A stretch of DNA of 61,115 nucleotides from an uncultured Lachnospiraceae bacterium (GTDB lineage: Bacteria; Bacillota; Clostridia; Lachnospirales; Lachnospiraceae): assembly GCA_947626795.1 (NCBI GenBank), contig CANQTH010000006.1:1-61115 (forward strand), written 5' to 3'. A program made the position numbers and the translations under genes. Positions 24,882-34,597 of the stretch are shown here, piece after piece; the stretch's first letter is position 1; each line of letters opens with the position of its first letter. The notes below the pieces were generated by a model that was given only the letters and a program-made list of their open reading frames with translations, was not told where the DNA came from and searched no databases.

Positions 24882-26774
24882 ATGAGTATTTTTGCACAGA
24901 CCTGCGGGGTCGTAATGCTGATCGTCCTTCTCATTTTCTTTCTCCGGCACAAAAAAGTAGGCCTCCGGACGGAGCGGGCGTTCTTAGCCTGCCTGATCAT
25001 GACGCTTGTCTGCCTTTTTCTGGACATCCTCTCGATCTTCGCCATCCACTATATGGCATCGCTCCCGAAGATCCTGGTGTCCTTCCTCTGCAAGTCCTAC
25101 CTTGTCACGCTCGTTGGGGAATCGCTTTTCCCGCTGTTATATATCTGCCTGGACATCGACACACTGCAGTCCACGTACCACTCCCGCTGGAAGGGTCTTT
25201 TTATCGTGTATGCCCTCGCCTTTTCGGCTCTGATCTACCTTCTGCCCATTTACTACTATGACAACGGCGGCATCGTCCAGTACACGTACGGCCCGAGCGT
25301 CCTCGTCACGTATTTCGGGGCACTGAGCCTCGTCATCATGAACTTCGCCATCATGTTCCGGCAGAAGGCGCGCATCAACGCCATGCGGCGGGAGGCCGTC
25401 ATGATCTGGATGTCCCTGTGGCTGCTGACGGCTTTCATCCAATTTCTGAACAACGACCTTCTGATCGTCGGCTACGGCAGTGCCATCGGCATCATGATCT
25501 TGTACCTGAACATCGAGAACCCGGAGTCCAACCTCGACCGCCAGGCCGGGATGTTCAACCACAACGCGCTCTACCAGTACATCCGCCAGGAATACCAGCA
25601 GGGCCAGCCATTCTCCTGCCTGGCGATCATCCTGGACCATCCGCTCGCGGACAGCCTGCCCGGCCAGCCCGGGAAACGCGCGGAGATCCAGATCGCGAAT
25701 TTCCTCCGTTCCATCCCGGGCGCGAAGGCGTTCAAAGACGCCGAAAACGAGATCCTCGTGCTTTTCAACGACGGGCAAAAGGCGCGGGAAGAAACCGCGC
25801 GGATCCGCGAACGTTTCGAGCGGGAATGGGGACGGGAGAACGACACTTACGCGCGTTCCAACTGGATCTTCATTTCCGATTCCCGGATCGTGGAAAACGA
25901 GGATGATTTCCTCTATCTTCTGCAGTACGTGCGCCAGGAGAACCTCGTCCGCTCCGACAGCTCTTACCTGGACGTCAGCCAGCCTTTAGTGCAGCGGATG
26001 TACGAGGAAAAACAGGTGGAGGCCATGCTCCGCGATTCCCTCGCGCAAGACCGCGTGGCCGTTTTTTACCAGCCGATCTATTCCAACCTAGAGGAGCGCT
26101 TCACCTGCGCGGAAGCCCTGGTGCGCATCCTCGACGGGGACGGGAACGTCGTCCCGCCCGGAATGTTCATCGGGGTCGCGGAACGCAACGGCATGATCCT
26201 TTCCCTGGGCAAGAGGGTATTTGAAAAAGTCTGCGAGTTCCTCCAGCGCGTTGACATCCAGGCGCTGGGCCTGCATTACATCGAAGTCAACCTGTCCGTC
26301 ATCCAATGCGGGTACAAGCATCTGGCGGACGATTACATCCAGATCATGGAGCAATACCAGATCGACCCCAAGCTGATCAACTTGGAGATCACGGAGTCCG
26401 CCTCGGTCGGCGCAAAACAGACGCTCTTGAAAAACATGGCCGCCCTGCGCGGCTACGGCGTCAGCTTTTCCCTGGATGATTTCGGAACCGGGCAGGCGAA
26501 CTTAAATTATATCGTGGATATGCCCGTGGATATCGTAAAATTTGACCGCGACATGACGACGGCCTATTTCGAGAACGCCCGCGCGAAACACGTCATGAAC
26601 GCCGCCATCCACATGATCCAGGGAATGCAGCTCGACATCGTGGCCGAGGGGATCGAGACGAAAGAGCAGTTCGAGGCCATGCGCGAGATCGGAATCTCTT
26701 ATATCCAGGGCTATTATTTCTCCAAGCCATGCCCGGAAAAGGAATTCATAGCCTTCATCCGACAGAAGAGGTAG
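24882..26774 (+). CDS. Membrane c-di-GMP phosphodiesterase (EAL) with degenerate GGDEF
   Basis: From ATG 24882 (AAAGGAG upstream) the protein has about seven N-terminal membrane helices, then a region that resembles a GGDEF fold without its motif (EIQIANFLRSIPGAKAFKDAENEILVLF), then a complete EAL domain. The EAL residues for metal and catalysis are present: EALVR, EVNLS, EITES, DDFGTG, VKFD, VAEGIE and QGYYFSKP. I infer a working phosphodiesterase that degrades c-di-GMP under control of a membrane sensor. It is monocistronic. Confidence 0.88.
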   Translation: MSIFAQTCGVVMLIVLLIFFLRHKKVGLRTERAFLACLIMTLVCLFLDILSIFAIHYMASLPKILVSFLCKSYLVTLVGESLFPLLYICLDIDTLQSTYHSRWKGLFIVYALAFSALIYLLPIYYYDNGGIVQYTYGPSVLVTYFGALSLVIMNFAIMFRQKARINAMRREAVMIWMSLWLLTAFIQFLNNDLLIVGYGSAIGIMILYLNIENPESNLDRQAGMFNHNALYQYIRQEYQQGQPFSCLAIILDHPLADSLPGQPGKRAEIQIANFLRSIPGAKAFKDAENEILVLFNDGQKAREETARIRERFEREWGRENDTYARSNWIFISDSRIVENEDDFLYLLQYVRQENLVRSDSSYLDVSQPLVQRMYEEKQVEAMLRDSLAQDRVAVFYQPIYSNLEERFTCAEALVRILDGDGNVVPPGMFIGVAERNGMILSLGKRVFEKVCEFLQRVDIQALGLHYIEVNLSVIQCGYKHLADDYIQIMEQYQIDPKLINLEITESASVGAKQTLLKNMAALRGYGVSFSLDDFGTGQANLNYIVDMPVDIVKFDRDMTTAYFENARAKHVMNAAIHMIQGMQLDIVAEGIETKEQFEAMREIGISYIQGYYFSKPCPEKEFIAFIRQKR

Positions 26775-26800
26775 GTTTCCTGGCGTTTTCACAAGCTCTA

Positions 26801-26940
26801 ATCAAATACCCCGCAGCAAGCTACAGGGTATCAATCTTGCAGTGCCCCAAGGGGCGGGGTATTTGGTCTACGCTCCGCTTCGGTCGGCGCTGAACGTGTG
26901 CCACTGGCACACAGCACCCCTCGCGGCATTCGTCAAATGG
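26801..26940. repeat. Dispersed repeat R3, copy 1
   Basis: AAATACCCCGC at 26804 faces GCGGGGTATTT ending at 26864. The element continues with GGTCTACGCTCCGCTTCGG and GTGTGCCACTGGCACAC to TCGTCAAAT. A near-identical element is at 46166-46314 and a variant at about 50030-50200. It separates the GC-rich chromosome from the AT-rich defence island. Confidence 0.8.
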
Positions 26941-27057
26941 ACGACATCCGCTTGGCCCGTTGCTCGCGGGATTCAAAAGTAAACTGCCAAGTCCTTCTAC
27001 GGAGTTAATGCATTTTACTCATCTCTAAAAATATTTATGAAATTCCTCATTTTCCCC

Positions 27058-27143
27058 TTGCAAAATCATCCACATTGTATATAATACTTAATAGAGTCCA
27101 CCACGCCTCTGGTTTACCATGCGCAACCCGATGGGACTTTTTT
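27058..27143 (+). ncRNA. AbiF-like RNA with promoter, leader of a broken Abi gene
   Basis: TTGCAA (27058), a 16-base spacer and TATAAT (27080-27085) form a promoter. The transcript, starting about 27092, would fold AGTCC at 27095 with GGGACT at 27132, enclosing CCACGCCTCTGG and a GCGCAACCCGA segment, and end in a T-run. This resembles the AbiF RNA motif known upstream of Abi_2 genes, and an Abi_2 remnant follows directly. The match is from memory of the motif and needs a covariance-model search. Confidence 0.5.
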
Positions 27144-27158
27144 CTTTGAGGTAATGTT

Positions 27159-27460
27159 ATGCAAAATATCCAAAACAGATTCTATCCATAAAACAACAGG
27201 TACAGTCCCTAAAAGATGCCGGAATGTTCATCCCATCTGACGAAGAAGCTGCAAAGTTTCTTCAAAAAGTAGGCTATTACCGCCTGCGGGGGTACACCTA
27301 TACCTTTTATGATAACACATCCAAACAGTATCGTTCAGACACTGATCCTGCCTTCTTCAAAAACAAACAGATTTACTGGCAAAACAATGCTGCTATCTGT
27401 TCTGAAATTGCACGTTCGCATGACAGACTTTTTCCATCCACGGCGTTTTATCTCCGCTAA
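27159..27460 (+). pseudogene. Abi_2 (AbiD/AbiF) abortive infection gene, frameshifted and truncated
   Basis: ATG 27159 with GAGG 7 bases upstream starts the gene, but the frame closes after ten codons. One base later the correct frame continues as KQQVQSLKDAGMFIPSDEEAAKFLQKVGYYRLRGYTY, the classic N-terminus of Abi_2 proteins. It runs out at 27460, with about two thirds of the usual 300 residues missing. A single-base deletion and a 3' deletion explain this. The gene lies between repeat R3 and the BREX operon end. Confidence 0.7.
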
Positions 27461-27490
27461 TGAAACAAGTCCATTCTTAAAGGTTCATAA

Positions 27491-29572
27491 TTATTCAACC
27501 CCCAATGCTTTGTAAACAGCCTCTTCCGGAGAAGAATAGAATATCAGACTAAACGCACCTACCAAATCAGAAGGTACCGTACCAAGATCCGCTGCCGAAG
27601 TAATCGGAAGCAATACTTTCTTTGCTCCACTATCAAGGCATACCTGTAAAGTGCTTGCCAAATCTTCCACCTTAATAAGTGTTCCGCCAATACTAATCTC
27701 TCCCAGTACAGCAAGACTGTTAATTGGTGGCTTATTCAGAGCTGCAGACGAAATTGCAATCAGTGTCGGTAATGCTAAATTTCCTGTCATACCCAGTCCC
27801 TGCGTATCCTGATAATTGACGATATAGTCTTTTGTCGTTGTACTAATCGAGCCAGATATTGCATTACCATTTGCTTTCAAATAGTTAAACGCTGTATTGG
27901 TTGCCTCCTTCGGTTCTTTTCCAGAACCAATACCGGTACAAGTCAGTTTCCCATTTCCCGGCATCATCTGAGTTTCCAGGCGATAGCAGCCAATCATACC
28001 TGTCTTGGACTTGGAAACTGTATATAAGCATCCCGGTTTACCCATACCTTCAGGTATCATCTTTCCACCGCCTTGCTCCGGAACCGATACAAAATGCTCC
28101 TCAAAACTGTCATTATCTATGTATGAGAAATTTACATCATAGAACTCCATTCCTCCAAGTTTTTTCAGTTGCTCTTTTACTCGTCTGCGAAGTTCCAGAG
28201 AAATATCCATAATTTCAGCAACTTCTTCCTTCGTAACTTCCCCATCTGGATAAATCAATTTAATAAATCCTGAAATCAGCTTACGTACTGCAATAGCATC
28301 TCTCTGATTTAAGTTATTCCCTAATTTATAATACTTCTCCGCAATATTGCTGTAATTATCCTTACGAAGCTCACGCATGAACTCTGATAGATAATCCGTA
28401 ATAAATCCATAATCGTCCGTAAATGAATCCGGTCTATATTTCGGTATCTCCCAACCGGGAATATATGCATGAAAACGGTCAAGAAATGCCGTGTCAGTTC
28501 CCATTTCCGGTGGAAACGGAGCAAATAAGCTGGATGTTTTTTGCAGTGTCTCTACACTCTGATTAATATTACCGACGAATACCATAGAAGCCTTTGCCTG
28601 TATCTCAGCCTTACCACGAGAAAATGAGCCAGATGCCATATAACCTTTCATAATCTGAACTCCATCTTTATCCTTAAACTTGATACCTGCAACCTCATCA
28701 AATGCTACAACATCCCACATTCCAACAAGTCCAACTGTATTATTGGACATATTATAAAAGAGGTTTGCCACTGTGGTCTGCCCTCCGGCAACCAAAATAC
28801 TATTCGGCGAAATCTGCTCATATATATATGATTTACCGGTAGAACGGGGTCCAAGCTCACACATATTGAAATTGTTCTCAACCAATGGAATCATTCGCGC
28901 AATCAAAAGCCACTTTGCCCTTTCGCTAAGCTTGTCCGGCTCCATGCCCGTTGAGCGGAGCATCACATCTATCCACTCTTCCTTAGTAAATGCTTTACGG
29001 CCATTCTTCACTTCATCCATATCCACATGCGGCATCTGAATCGGTGTCAATTTTCTTATTCGGATAGGCTGTGTATTCTTCTTATCCTCTTCAATAAATT
29101 CATATTCAAGCTGCAAAATACACCATATACCTCCACAAAGCAGACGATCGTAATCTTTCACATAGTCTGGATGAATCGGAATGCCTTTTATTCCAAGATT
29201 AGAAAATGTGGCTTCATATCGATCTTCCTTTGTATTTAGAACAACTGTGATACGATCAATGACTGTATAGCTTCCGCGCTCACGAAGGAAAGATAATATC
29301 TTCTGCGCTTCGTCGGGACGCACATAGTTATCTCTCAGGATCCTCTTCACATTTTCAATTCCTTCCTCAATGATACTCTCATCATCGGAATTACAGTACT
29401 GACCAAGCAGATACTCTAATACATATACCGGAACATTCGCCCCTTCTTTTATGGACTTTGTTAAATCCTTACGAACAATTCTGCCATCATAATGCTGACG
29501 AAGTTTTTGTTTAATAATATCTCTTCTATCATCAGTTTCTGATAAATTGACAAATTCATTTTTTTCTTCCAT
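27491..29572 (-). CDS. brxL: BREX Lon-like ATPase BrxL
   Basis: This about 690-residue protein matches BrxL of type I BREX. It has a P-loop GPRSTGKS (244-251 counted from 29581), Walker B VVAFDEVAG, and a C-terminal Lon-protease-like domain (VLGEISIGGTLIKVEDLASTL, GAKKVLLP). I do not see the canonical Lon GPSAG serine; the matching region reads GMTGNLALP. BrxL is a hexameric AAA protein that acts on DNA and is needed for defence in type I systems. ATG 29572 is preferred because AGGAG lies 10 bases away but only 1 from the ATG at 29581. It is the last BREX gene. Confidence 0.93.
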   Translation of the reverse strand: MEEKNEFVNLSETDDRRDIIKQKLRQHYDGRIVRKDLTKSIKEGANVPVYVLEYLLGQYCNSDDESIIEEGIENVKRILRDNYVRPDEAQKILSFLRERGSYTVIDRITVVLNTKEDRYEATFSNLGIKGIPIHPDYVKDYDRLLCGGIWCILQLEYEFIEEDKKNTQPIRIRKLTPIQMPHVDMDEVKNGRKAFTKEEWIDVMLRSTGMEPDKLSERAKWLLIARMIPLVENNFNMCELGPRSTGKSYIYEQISPNSILVAGGQTTVANLFYNMSNNTVGLVGMWDVVAFDEVAGIKFKDKDGVQIMKGYMASGSFSRGKAEIQAKASMVFVGNINQSVETLQKTSSLFAPFPPEMGTDTAFLDRFHAYIPGWEIPKYRPDSFTDDYGFITDYLSEFMRELRKDNYSNIAEKYYKLGNNLNQRDAIAVRKLISGFIKLIYPDGEVTKEEVAEIMDISLELRRRVKEQLKKLGGMEFYDVNFSYIDNDSFEEHFVSVPEQGGGKMIPEGMGKPGCLYTVSKSKTGMIGCYRLETQMMPGNGKLTCTGIGSGKEPKEATNTAFNYLKANGNAISGSISTTTKDYIVNYQDTQGLGMTGNLALPTLIAISSAALNKPPINSLAVLGEISIGGTLIKVEDLASTLQVCLDSGAKKVLLPITSAADLGTVPSDLVGAFSLIFYSSPEEAVYKALGVE

Positions 29573-29590
29573 CAAATTCATTCTCCTGCT

Positions 29591-32137
29591 CTAAAACCCA
29601 AAATCATTCACAAATGCAATATCAATCATAAACTCATAGCTATGAAGGATATTCTTATCATCATTCGCATCTGCAATATGCATATAATACTTATCTCCAA
29701 ACTTATACTCACGGCTCTTTAAAGTGAACTTCTCATGAAATGTTCTCTTTTCAGGTTCGTCATCAGTACTATTTGCCATAATAGGTACATCAAATGATAT
29801 CTTCTCGCCTGATTCAGTTGCAAAATAAACAATAAGGTTACGAGGCTTCATAACATCAGTTACCTTCTCTGTCTGGATAAAATCAAAGAAAGTAATAAGA
29901 TTTGTTACCTTCCTGCTAATCGTTGTAAGGATTACATCTACATAGTCTGTATCTTGTTTACCTTTGGCAGTTTTGACTTCAACAACCGGTACAAGCATCT
30001 CCTGCAAAGAAGAACCACCATGCACATAATTCTGTCCTGCTCCGGCAGCCTTAAAAATATCTGCACCGATTGGAGTTGTTACATACATTCCATTTAACTT
30101 ATTGATGTATGTAAGTGACCGAGATACCATCCCTTGATTTTCTACCCGTTCAGTAGTGAGCAGAAATCTTTTATTTATGTATGTGCAAATATCTTTTGAG
30201 AACGATAACTTATCAAACTCTTTCATCTTATCTCGACGATACAGAAAACCGTGATCCGCTGTAACAATATATTTTGTTGCCGAGATATCACCTGTCAACT
30301 TTCTAATCAATCTTAAAATTTCATCTATTGCCTCTGCACAAGCATTAAACACCTCATTTTCACTAGCTGCCTTATCTCCTCTTGCATCGACCTGATTATG
30401 GTAGATGTAGACTATCTTCTTTCCTTGCAGCAACTCTCTGACAGTTGCTTTGTTAGCCTTTGCAATATCGTCAAATGCTGCCGCTACATTATCTGGATTC
30501 TTTGCTTTCAAAATCTTGTCACGAGATGCAAGATCTGAACAGCTGCTTCCATCAACTGTAACATTCATATCTTTATCTACATTGATTTCTGTATGTGGCA
30601 GTAAACTTGCCATTCCCAGTGAAGTTACTGATGGCAATACGCCAAGCATTGTATCCATCTTTGCCTCACACTTCTCATCATACTCAAATCTCTGCATTAA
30701 TTCTTTTGCGCATTCATATCTAAGCGCATCTGAAATAATAACAATTACTCTGTCCCCACCTTCATAAGGGCGAAGAAAATGACGATAGAACTCCTGCTGT
30801 CTCACAAGTCCCAAGGCCTCTGCCGCTTGTCCTGTATAAAGATTATTCCACTTAGGTAAACTATTCATCAAATAGTCATTGGCATAAATATTTTCTATAC
30901 GTTCTCTAAGTTTCATAAATTTGTCGTTATCACTGATCTGATCAAATGCGAAATAGAACCATCTATAATAGGAATCAATCAGGTAATTCTTTTTCTGATA
31001 GTTCTTAACCATTGTAACCACATCCGTGCTTATATCTAAATTATCAATGCTCTTCATCATAAGATAAGCATACTTTAATATTTGATACTCATTTTTGAAA
31101 TGTTTGCCATAATGGAAACCATCAGATAATCTTCTCTGAACAATCTGTTCCATATTAAGTCCATCTATCTGAGCATCTAATATCTCATCATTCAGGCGTT
31201 CCAACATCCAATCAATAATAATCTCATCAATTCCCCTAAATGCATCACATGCAAGAATATCCTCCATATCCAACTGTTCTTTGGAGCTATCCTTAGTCAA
31301 GTTTTCTCTTATTTGCTTTATAAACCGTAATGTCTTATCTACATTTTCCGCCAATTCATCATATGCGCTCTGATACAGTACATTATCCATAATATTACGC
31401 ACAAACACGACAGCATCATTTCTCTTCTTTAACACATAACTTCCGAGACTGCTTGGAAGCGCTGCCTTCAAAGTTGATGCCGCATATGTAATAATCAGCG
31501 ATACCGCTAAGTCATTGATGTTGGGCTTTTCTCGCTCATATTCAAAGGCAGCCTTACAAAGCTTCCAGAAATCATCTGCCAGTCCCATATTATTGATTTG
31601 TTTCATGTAATCCTTTTCCGGATTTAGGATTACCTGTTTTACAATTTCTTCAAAGCTAGGAGTCTTCACATCAGTCACCACCGCAATCAAGCCAATCTTG
31701 ATATTTCGTTCGTTATAATGATCAATCTCCAATTCTTTAAAACTCTCAATACGCTTCTTGTTCTTCCAGAACGCCGGATAAGCCTCTAAATGTACCTTGA
31801 GTTTATCATCTATTCCAATTTCCTGAGACATCTGTGATATGCGGTCTGTGTAGTATGGAACAGAATAATAGTACATATCTGCCAAAGGATTCTCCTCATC
31901 ACTCGGTTTGGCAAAAGGCGCATATACAAGATATTTTCCCTCTGGATCTGACTCGTTAAGCAGCCATTTGGAGTATAGCCAGTTCGTTCCGGTCAAAATG
32001 TGCAACTTTGCATTATCTAAACACAATTCTTCAACCTCATCTGAATAATCTCCCTTATCGTCGAACCAGAAGATGATCCGAGTCTCATCTTTTGCAAATT
32101 GAGTATTTAATTGCTCTTGTATTTTTTGTAAATCCAT
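29591..32137 (-). CDS. pglZ: BREX phosphatase-like protein PglZ
   Basis: The 848-residue protein matches PglZ type A. The central alkaline-phosphatase-superfamily core shows VIVIISDALRYECAKEL with the metal-binding aspartate and IVTADHGFLYRR with the DHG pair. The N-terminus (RIIFWFDDKGDYSDE) is typical. PglZ is a core BREX protein that associates with PglX. The start was placed at ATG 32137, which has AAAGGT 7 bases upstream. Its first 40-odd codons are duplicated exactly at 34473-34608. brxL follows after a short gap. Confidence 0.93.
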   Translation of the reverse strand: MDLQKIQEQLNTQFAKDETRIIFWFDDKGDYSDEVEELCLDNAKLHILTGTNWLYSKWLLNESDPEGKYLVYAPFAKPSDEENPLADMYYYSVPYYTDRISQMSQEIGIDDKLKVHLEAYPAFWKNKKRIESFKELEIDHYNERNIKIGLIAVVTDVKTPSFEEIVKQVILNPEKDYMKQINNMGLADDFWKLCKAAFEYEREKPNINDLAVSLIITYAASTLKAALPSSLGSYVLKKRNDAVVFVRNIMDNVLYQSAYDELAENVDKTLRFIKQIRENLTKDSSKEQLDMEDILACDAFRGIDEIIIDWMLERLNDEILDAQIDGLNMEQIVQRRLSDGFHYGKHFKNEYQILKYAYLMMKSIDNLDISTDVVTMVKNYQKKNYLIDSYYRWFYFAFDQISDNDKFMKLRERIENIYANDYLMNSLPKWNNLYTGQAAEALGLVRQQEFYRHFLRPYEGGDRVIVIISDALRYECAKELMQRFEYDEKCEAKMDTMLGVLPSVTSLGMASLLPHTEINVDKDMNVTVDGSSCSDLASRDKILKAKNPDNVAAAFDDIAKANKATVRELLQGKKIVYIYHNQVDARGDKAASENEVFNACAEAIDEILRLIRKLTGDISATKYIVTADHGFLYRRDKMKEFDKLSFSKDICTYINKRFLLTTERVENQGMVSRSLTYINKLNGMYVTTPIGADIFKAAGAGQNYVHGGSSLQEMLVPVVEVKTAKGKQDTDYVDVILTTISRKVTNLITFFDFIQTEKVTDVMKPRNLIVYFATESGEKISFDVPIMANSTDDEPEKRTFHEKFTLKSREYKFGDKYYMHIADANDDKNILHSYEFMIDIAFVNDFGF

Positions 32138-32148
32138 CTCTTTACCTT
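32013..32148. repeat. 136-bp direct repeat, resident copy (pglZ 5' end)
   Basis: This is identical base for base to 34473-34608, offset 2460. It covers the pglZ ribosome site and first codons. The two copies flank the ptuA-ptuB cassette. Confidence 0.95.
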
Positions 32149-32157
32149 TCATGTACA

Positions 32158-32334
32158 CTACTGCCTTATTATTTCTTCAATCAATGGTTCTAGTCCAGTT
32201 TTAACCAAATCTTCAACAAGATGTTGTGCGTAAAATCTATTTACATCCCATGCTACATATCTCAATATCTGAGCAGCTGTTTCATTTATTACATATGGAA
32301 ATCTTCCCTGTAACACATGTGTTTTATAGTATCT
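32158..32334 (-). other. Unidentified open-frame remnant between ptuB and pglZ
   Basis: A 58-codon open stretch after TGA at 32335-32337 reads RYYKTHVLQGRFPYVINETAA and continues as a helical, charged sequence to TAG at 32158. It has no start codon with a ribosome site, and a shifted frame upstream looks related in style. It is probably the decayed 3' end of another gene carried by the cassette. No family was recognised. Confidence 0.35.
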
Positions 32335-32409
32335 TCACTTAACAATGTACTCACCTTCTTACGCTAACAGAATTGCAATATTTCATAATTATTCAGTCCG
32401 CCTGCACAA

Positions 32410-33087
32410 TTATGAAATTTTCAACTTGCTCTCCAACCAAAATATAATAATTCCACAATATGGCGTCAGATTCCGCTCCCGTACCAGACTTTCATATGTA
32501 CGCTTCAACTCATGCATAAATGCATCCCGAGATTTTCCTTTACACTTTTTCATAATTCTGGCCTGCTCTGCCATCAACACGCTTTTTCGTGTCTGTGGCA
32601 AAGAAAGCGATTGGCAATTTAAATTTAATGTCTCTGTTACATCTTTGTTAATTTCGGCGTTATCCGAGTAAATGCTGCCATCTGCTCTATACTTAATCTT
32701 TCTAACAGACAGTTGATCAAACGGATTAATGGTAAGCTCTGTATTGCCTCTATGGGCATCACAGGTTGTGTCCTCTGGTTTTACGCCTCTTTTCAAACTA
32801 TTTCCATAGCAGACTCCAAGCATCCATTTGAAATCTAAGGCTGCTTTATGATCATGCGTCTCTTCCCCTTGCGGATGCCTCGGTCTGCAATGTTCCACTC
32901 TGACATCTCTGGGACTATTGATCTTTTTCATGCAATAGCCACATAAACAAACCTGATCCTTCCACATCTGTTCCCGAATATCTTTCAAAACATTTGTAGG
33001 TATATCTGATTCGTAATCCGCATCTGGATTTTGCAAACGAAATCCCATGAGACTACGCGGTTCTTTCCCTTTTTTCACAACTATCAT
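32410..33087 (-). CDS. ptuB: HNH endonuclease PtuB-like (TIGR02646 family)
   Basis: The 225-residue protein has a zinc/HNH arrangement: CGYCMKKI, then VEHCRPRHP with the histidine, then LDFKWMLGVCYGN, TCDAHRGN and INPFD. This matches the TIGR02646 group that includes PtuB of the Septu defence system and retron-Ec78. The gene begins 3 bases after ptuA and is surely co-transcribed. Known PtuAB complexes degrade DNA on infection. A 10-bp inverted repeat (TTTCATAATT at 32381 and AATTATGAAA at 32408) overlaps its stop. Confidence 0.88.
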   Translation of the reverse strand: MIVVKKGKEPRSLMGFRLQNPDADYESDIPTNVLKDIREQMWKDQVCLCGYCMKKINSPRDVRVEHCRPRHPQGEETHDHKAALDFKWMLGVCYGNSLKRGVKPEDTTCDAHRGNTELTINPFDQLSVRKIKYRADGSIYSDNAEINKDVTETLNLNCQSLSLPQTRKSVLMAEQARIMKKCKGKSRDAFMHELKRTYESLVRERNLTPYCGIIIFWLESKLKIS

Positions 33088-33090
33088 AAA

Positions 33091-34407
33091 CTATTCCCCC
33101 AATATCTTTTCCAAATCCAATGTCGTCCTTGCAGCTGCAATATCCGGATCATTTGTTCCAACCATTTCTTCAATCTCTGTCAACACTCTATCTGCTTCTT
33201 CATAATCATTCTTATCCATATATGCATAAAAAGCATCCAATCGCTGTATGACATCTTCCGGTCTTTCTGATACTTTCATAACTTCTCTAAGGATCGAATT
33301 TGCATCTCTTCCGTATGTCTGTGCCGCCGGCATATAGATTTCTCCATTGTCCAAAATACGGATCTGCTCCCTTGAAACCGAGTTAATTACCGCCGGTGCA
33401 TGAGAACTTACAATAAACTGCACATTCGGGAAAATCGAATGAAGATCGCTTAAAATGGTCTGCTGCCACTGCGGATGCAAATGCAGATCCACTTCGTCAA
33501 TCAACACAATTCCCGGAGTTTCTTCTAATATGCGGTCGCCTAATATGGGATTCAATACCGCCATTCTATAAGCAATATCTCCGATCATACTCAGCGTATT
33601 CTTGTAGCCATCGCTCATTTCATCCATCGCAAACTTCTTAGGCTCTCCATCTGGCGTTTCAAACTCCAAAACAAGTCTGTGTGTATCCAGATCAAAGATA
33701 AGAGAAGCTTTTTTTGATCCGCTAATTCTCTCATAGCTCCTGCAAACAGCTTTTTCAACCGTTTTCAGCAGTAATGACTTCTCTATCACACCCGTTTTCT
33801 GCTGATTTTGCAGACTTTTCAACGTCTGCATTTGAAACCAATTCAACATCAATTTCTCGTTGGATTCTGCCGCCATGCAATCCACATAACCAACCTGCCG
33901 ATTAAATTCTGTCAATGACTTGATATTTCTCTTTTCTTTTTTCTGTGCATACAAGCGCCCCGTTCCATAGTATGACACTAACGGAAGCACTACTGTTTTA
34001 TCTCCATGCATAATCTGATTTCGCATCTTCTTTGCAATATCCGTCAATTCCTTAGCATCTTTGATGGTTGTCTTGCTATTGGCAGAATTTAAGGAACGAA
34101 CCCACTTTACGTTTTTCTGATCCAAACAATTTCCAGTACTGTCAATACATACTGGGAACTGGCGCTGCGGATCGATCGTTCCATCTAAATCATGAAACTC
34201 ATATCTTGCGTCATCCTCTGCTATACTTCTGCTGACACCCCCATCCATACCCAGCAAAAATGTACTGACAGATACTGCAGCTGCATCCAATATTGCCGTC
34301 TTGCCTGCTCCGTTCCTGCCAACGATCAATGTTATATGTTCGTCAAAATCAATATCTGCCTCTTTGAAGCATCTATAATTTGTAATCTTGATATTATTTA
34401 ATTTCAC
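33091..34407 (-). CDS. ptuA: AAA ATPase PtuA-like
   Basis: The 438-residue protein has an ABC/OLD-type ATPase layout: Walker A GRNGAGKT at 30-37, the signature-like EMSDGYKNTLSM, Walker B IVLIDEVDLHLHPQWQ, and VSSHAPAVI. The C-terminal helical part (ERPEDVIQRLDAF) fits PtuA. Paired with the HNH gene directly after it, it forms a Septu-type system in which the ATPase controls the nuclease. It lies inside the BREX operon in the same direction and probably uses BREX transcription. Confidence 0.88.
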   Translation of the reverse strand: MKLNNIKITNYRCFKEADIDFDEHITLIVGRNGAGKTAILDAAAVSVSTFLLGMDGGVSRSIAEDDARYEFHDLDGTIDPQRQFPVCIDSTGNCLDQKNVKWVRSLNSANSKTTIKDAKELTDIAKKMRNQIMHGDKTVVLPLVSYYGTGRLYAQKKEKRNIKSLTEFNRQVGYVDCMAAESNEKLMLNWFQMQTLKSLQNQQKTGVIEKSLLLKTVEKAVCRSYERISGSKKASLIFDLDTHRLVLEFETPDGEPKKFAMDEMSDGYKNTLSMIGDIAYRMAVLNPILGDRILEETPGIVLIDEVDLHLHPQWQQTILSDLHSIFPNVQFIVSSHAPAVINSVSREQIRILDNGEIYMPAAQTYGRDANSILREVMKVSERPEDVIQRLDAFYAYMDKNDYEEADRVLTEIEEMVGTNDPDIAAARTTLDLEKILGE

Positions 34408-34435
34408 TATTTATCACCCTGATTCTTTTCTAAAT

Positions 34436-34597
34436 TTATTCTTGCCAAAAATCGATTCTTAATGTCTTCTTGTTATCTAAACACAATTCTTCAACCTCAT
34501 CTGAATAATCTCCCTTATCGTCGAACCAGAAGATGATCCGAGTCTCATCTTTTGCAAATTGAGTATTTAATTGCTCTTGTATTTTTTGTAAATCCAT
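34436..34597 (-). pseudogene. pglZ N-terminus fused to a pglX C-terminal remnant
   Basis: From ATG 34597, with GGAAGG upstream, 42 codons are identical to the start of pglZ. At the end of the duplicated segment the frame passes into KKTLRIDFWQE and stops. With one extra T the same sequence reads IDFLARI, matching the end of PglX (KIDLLAKIK). So the 5' end of one gene is joined to the 3' end of another, in the order pglZ then pglX. This is the scar of cassette recombination. A 53-residue peptide could be made. Confidence 0.85.
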
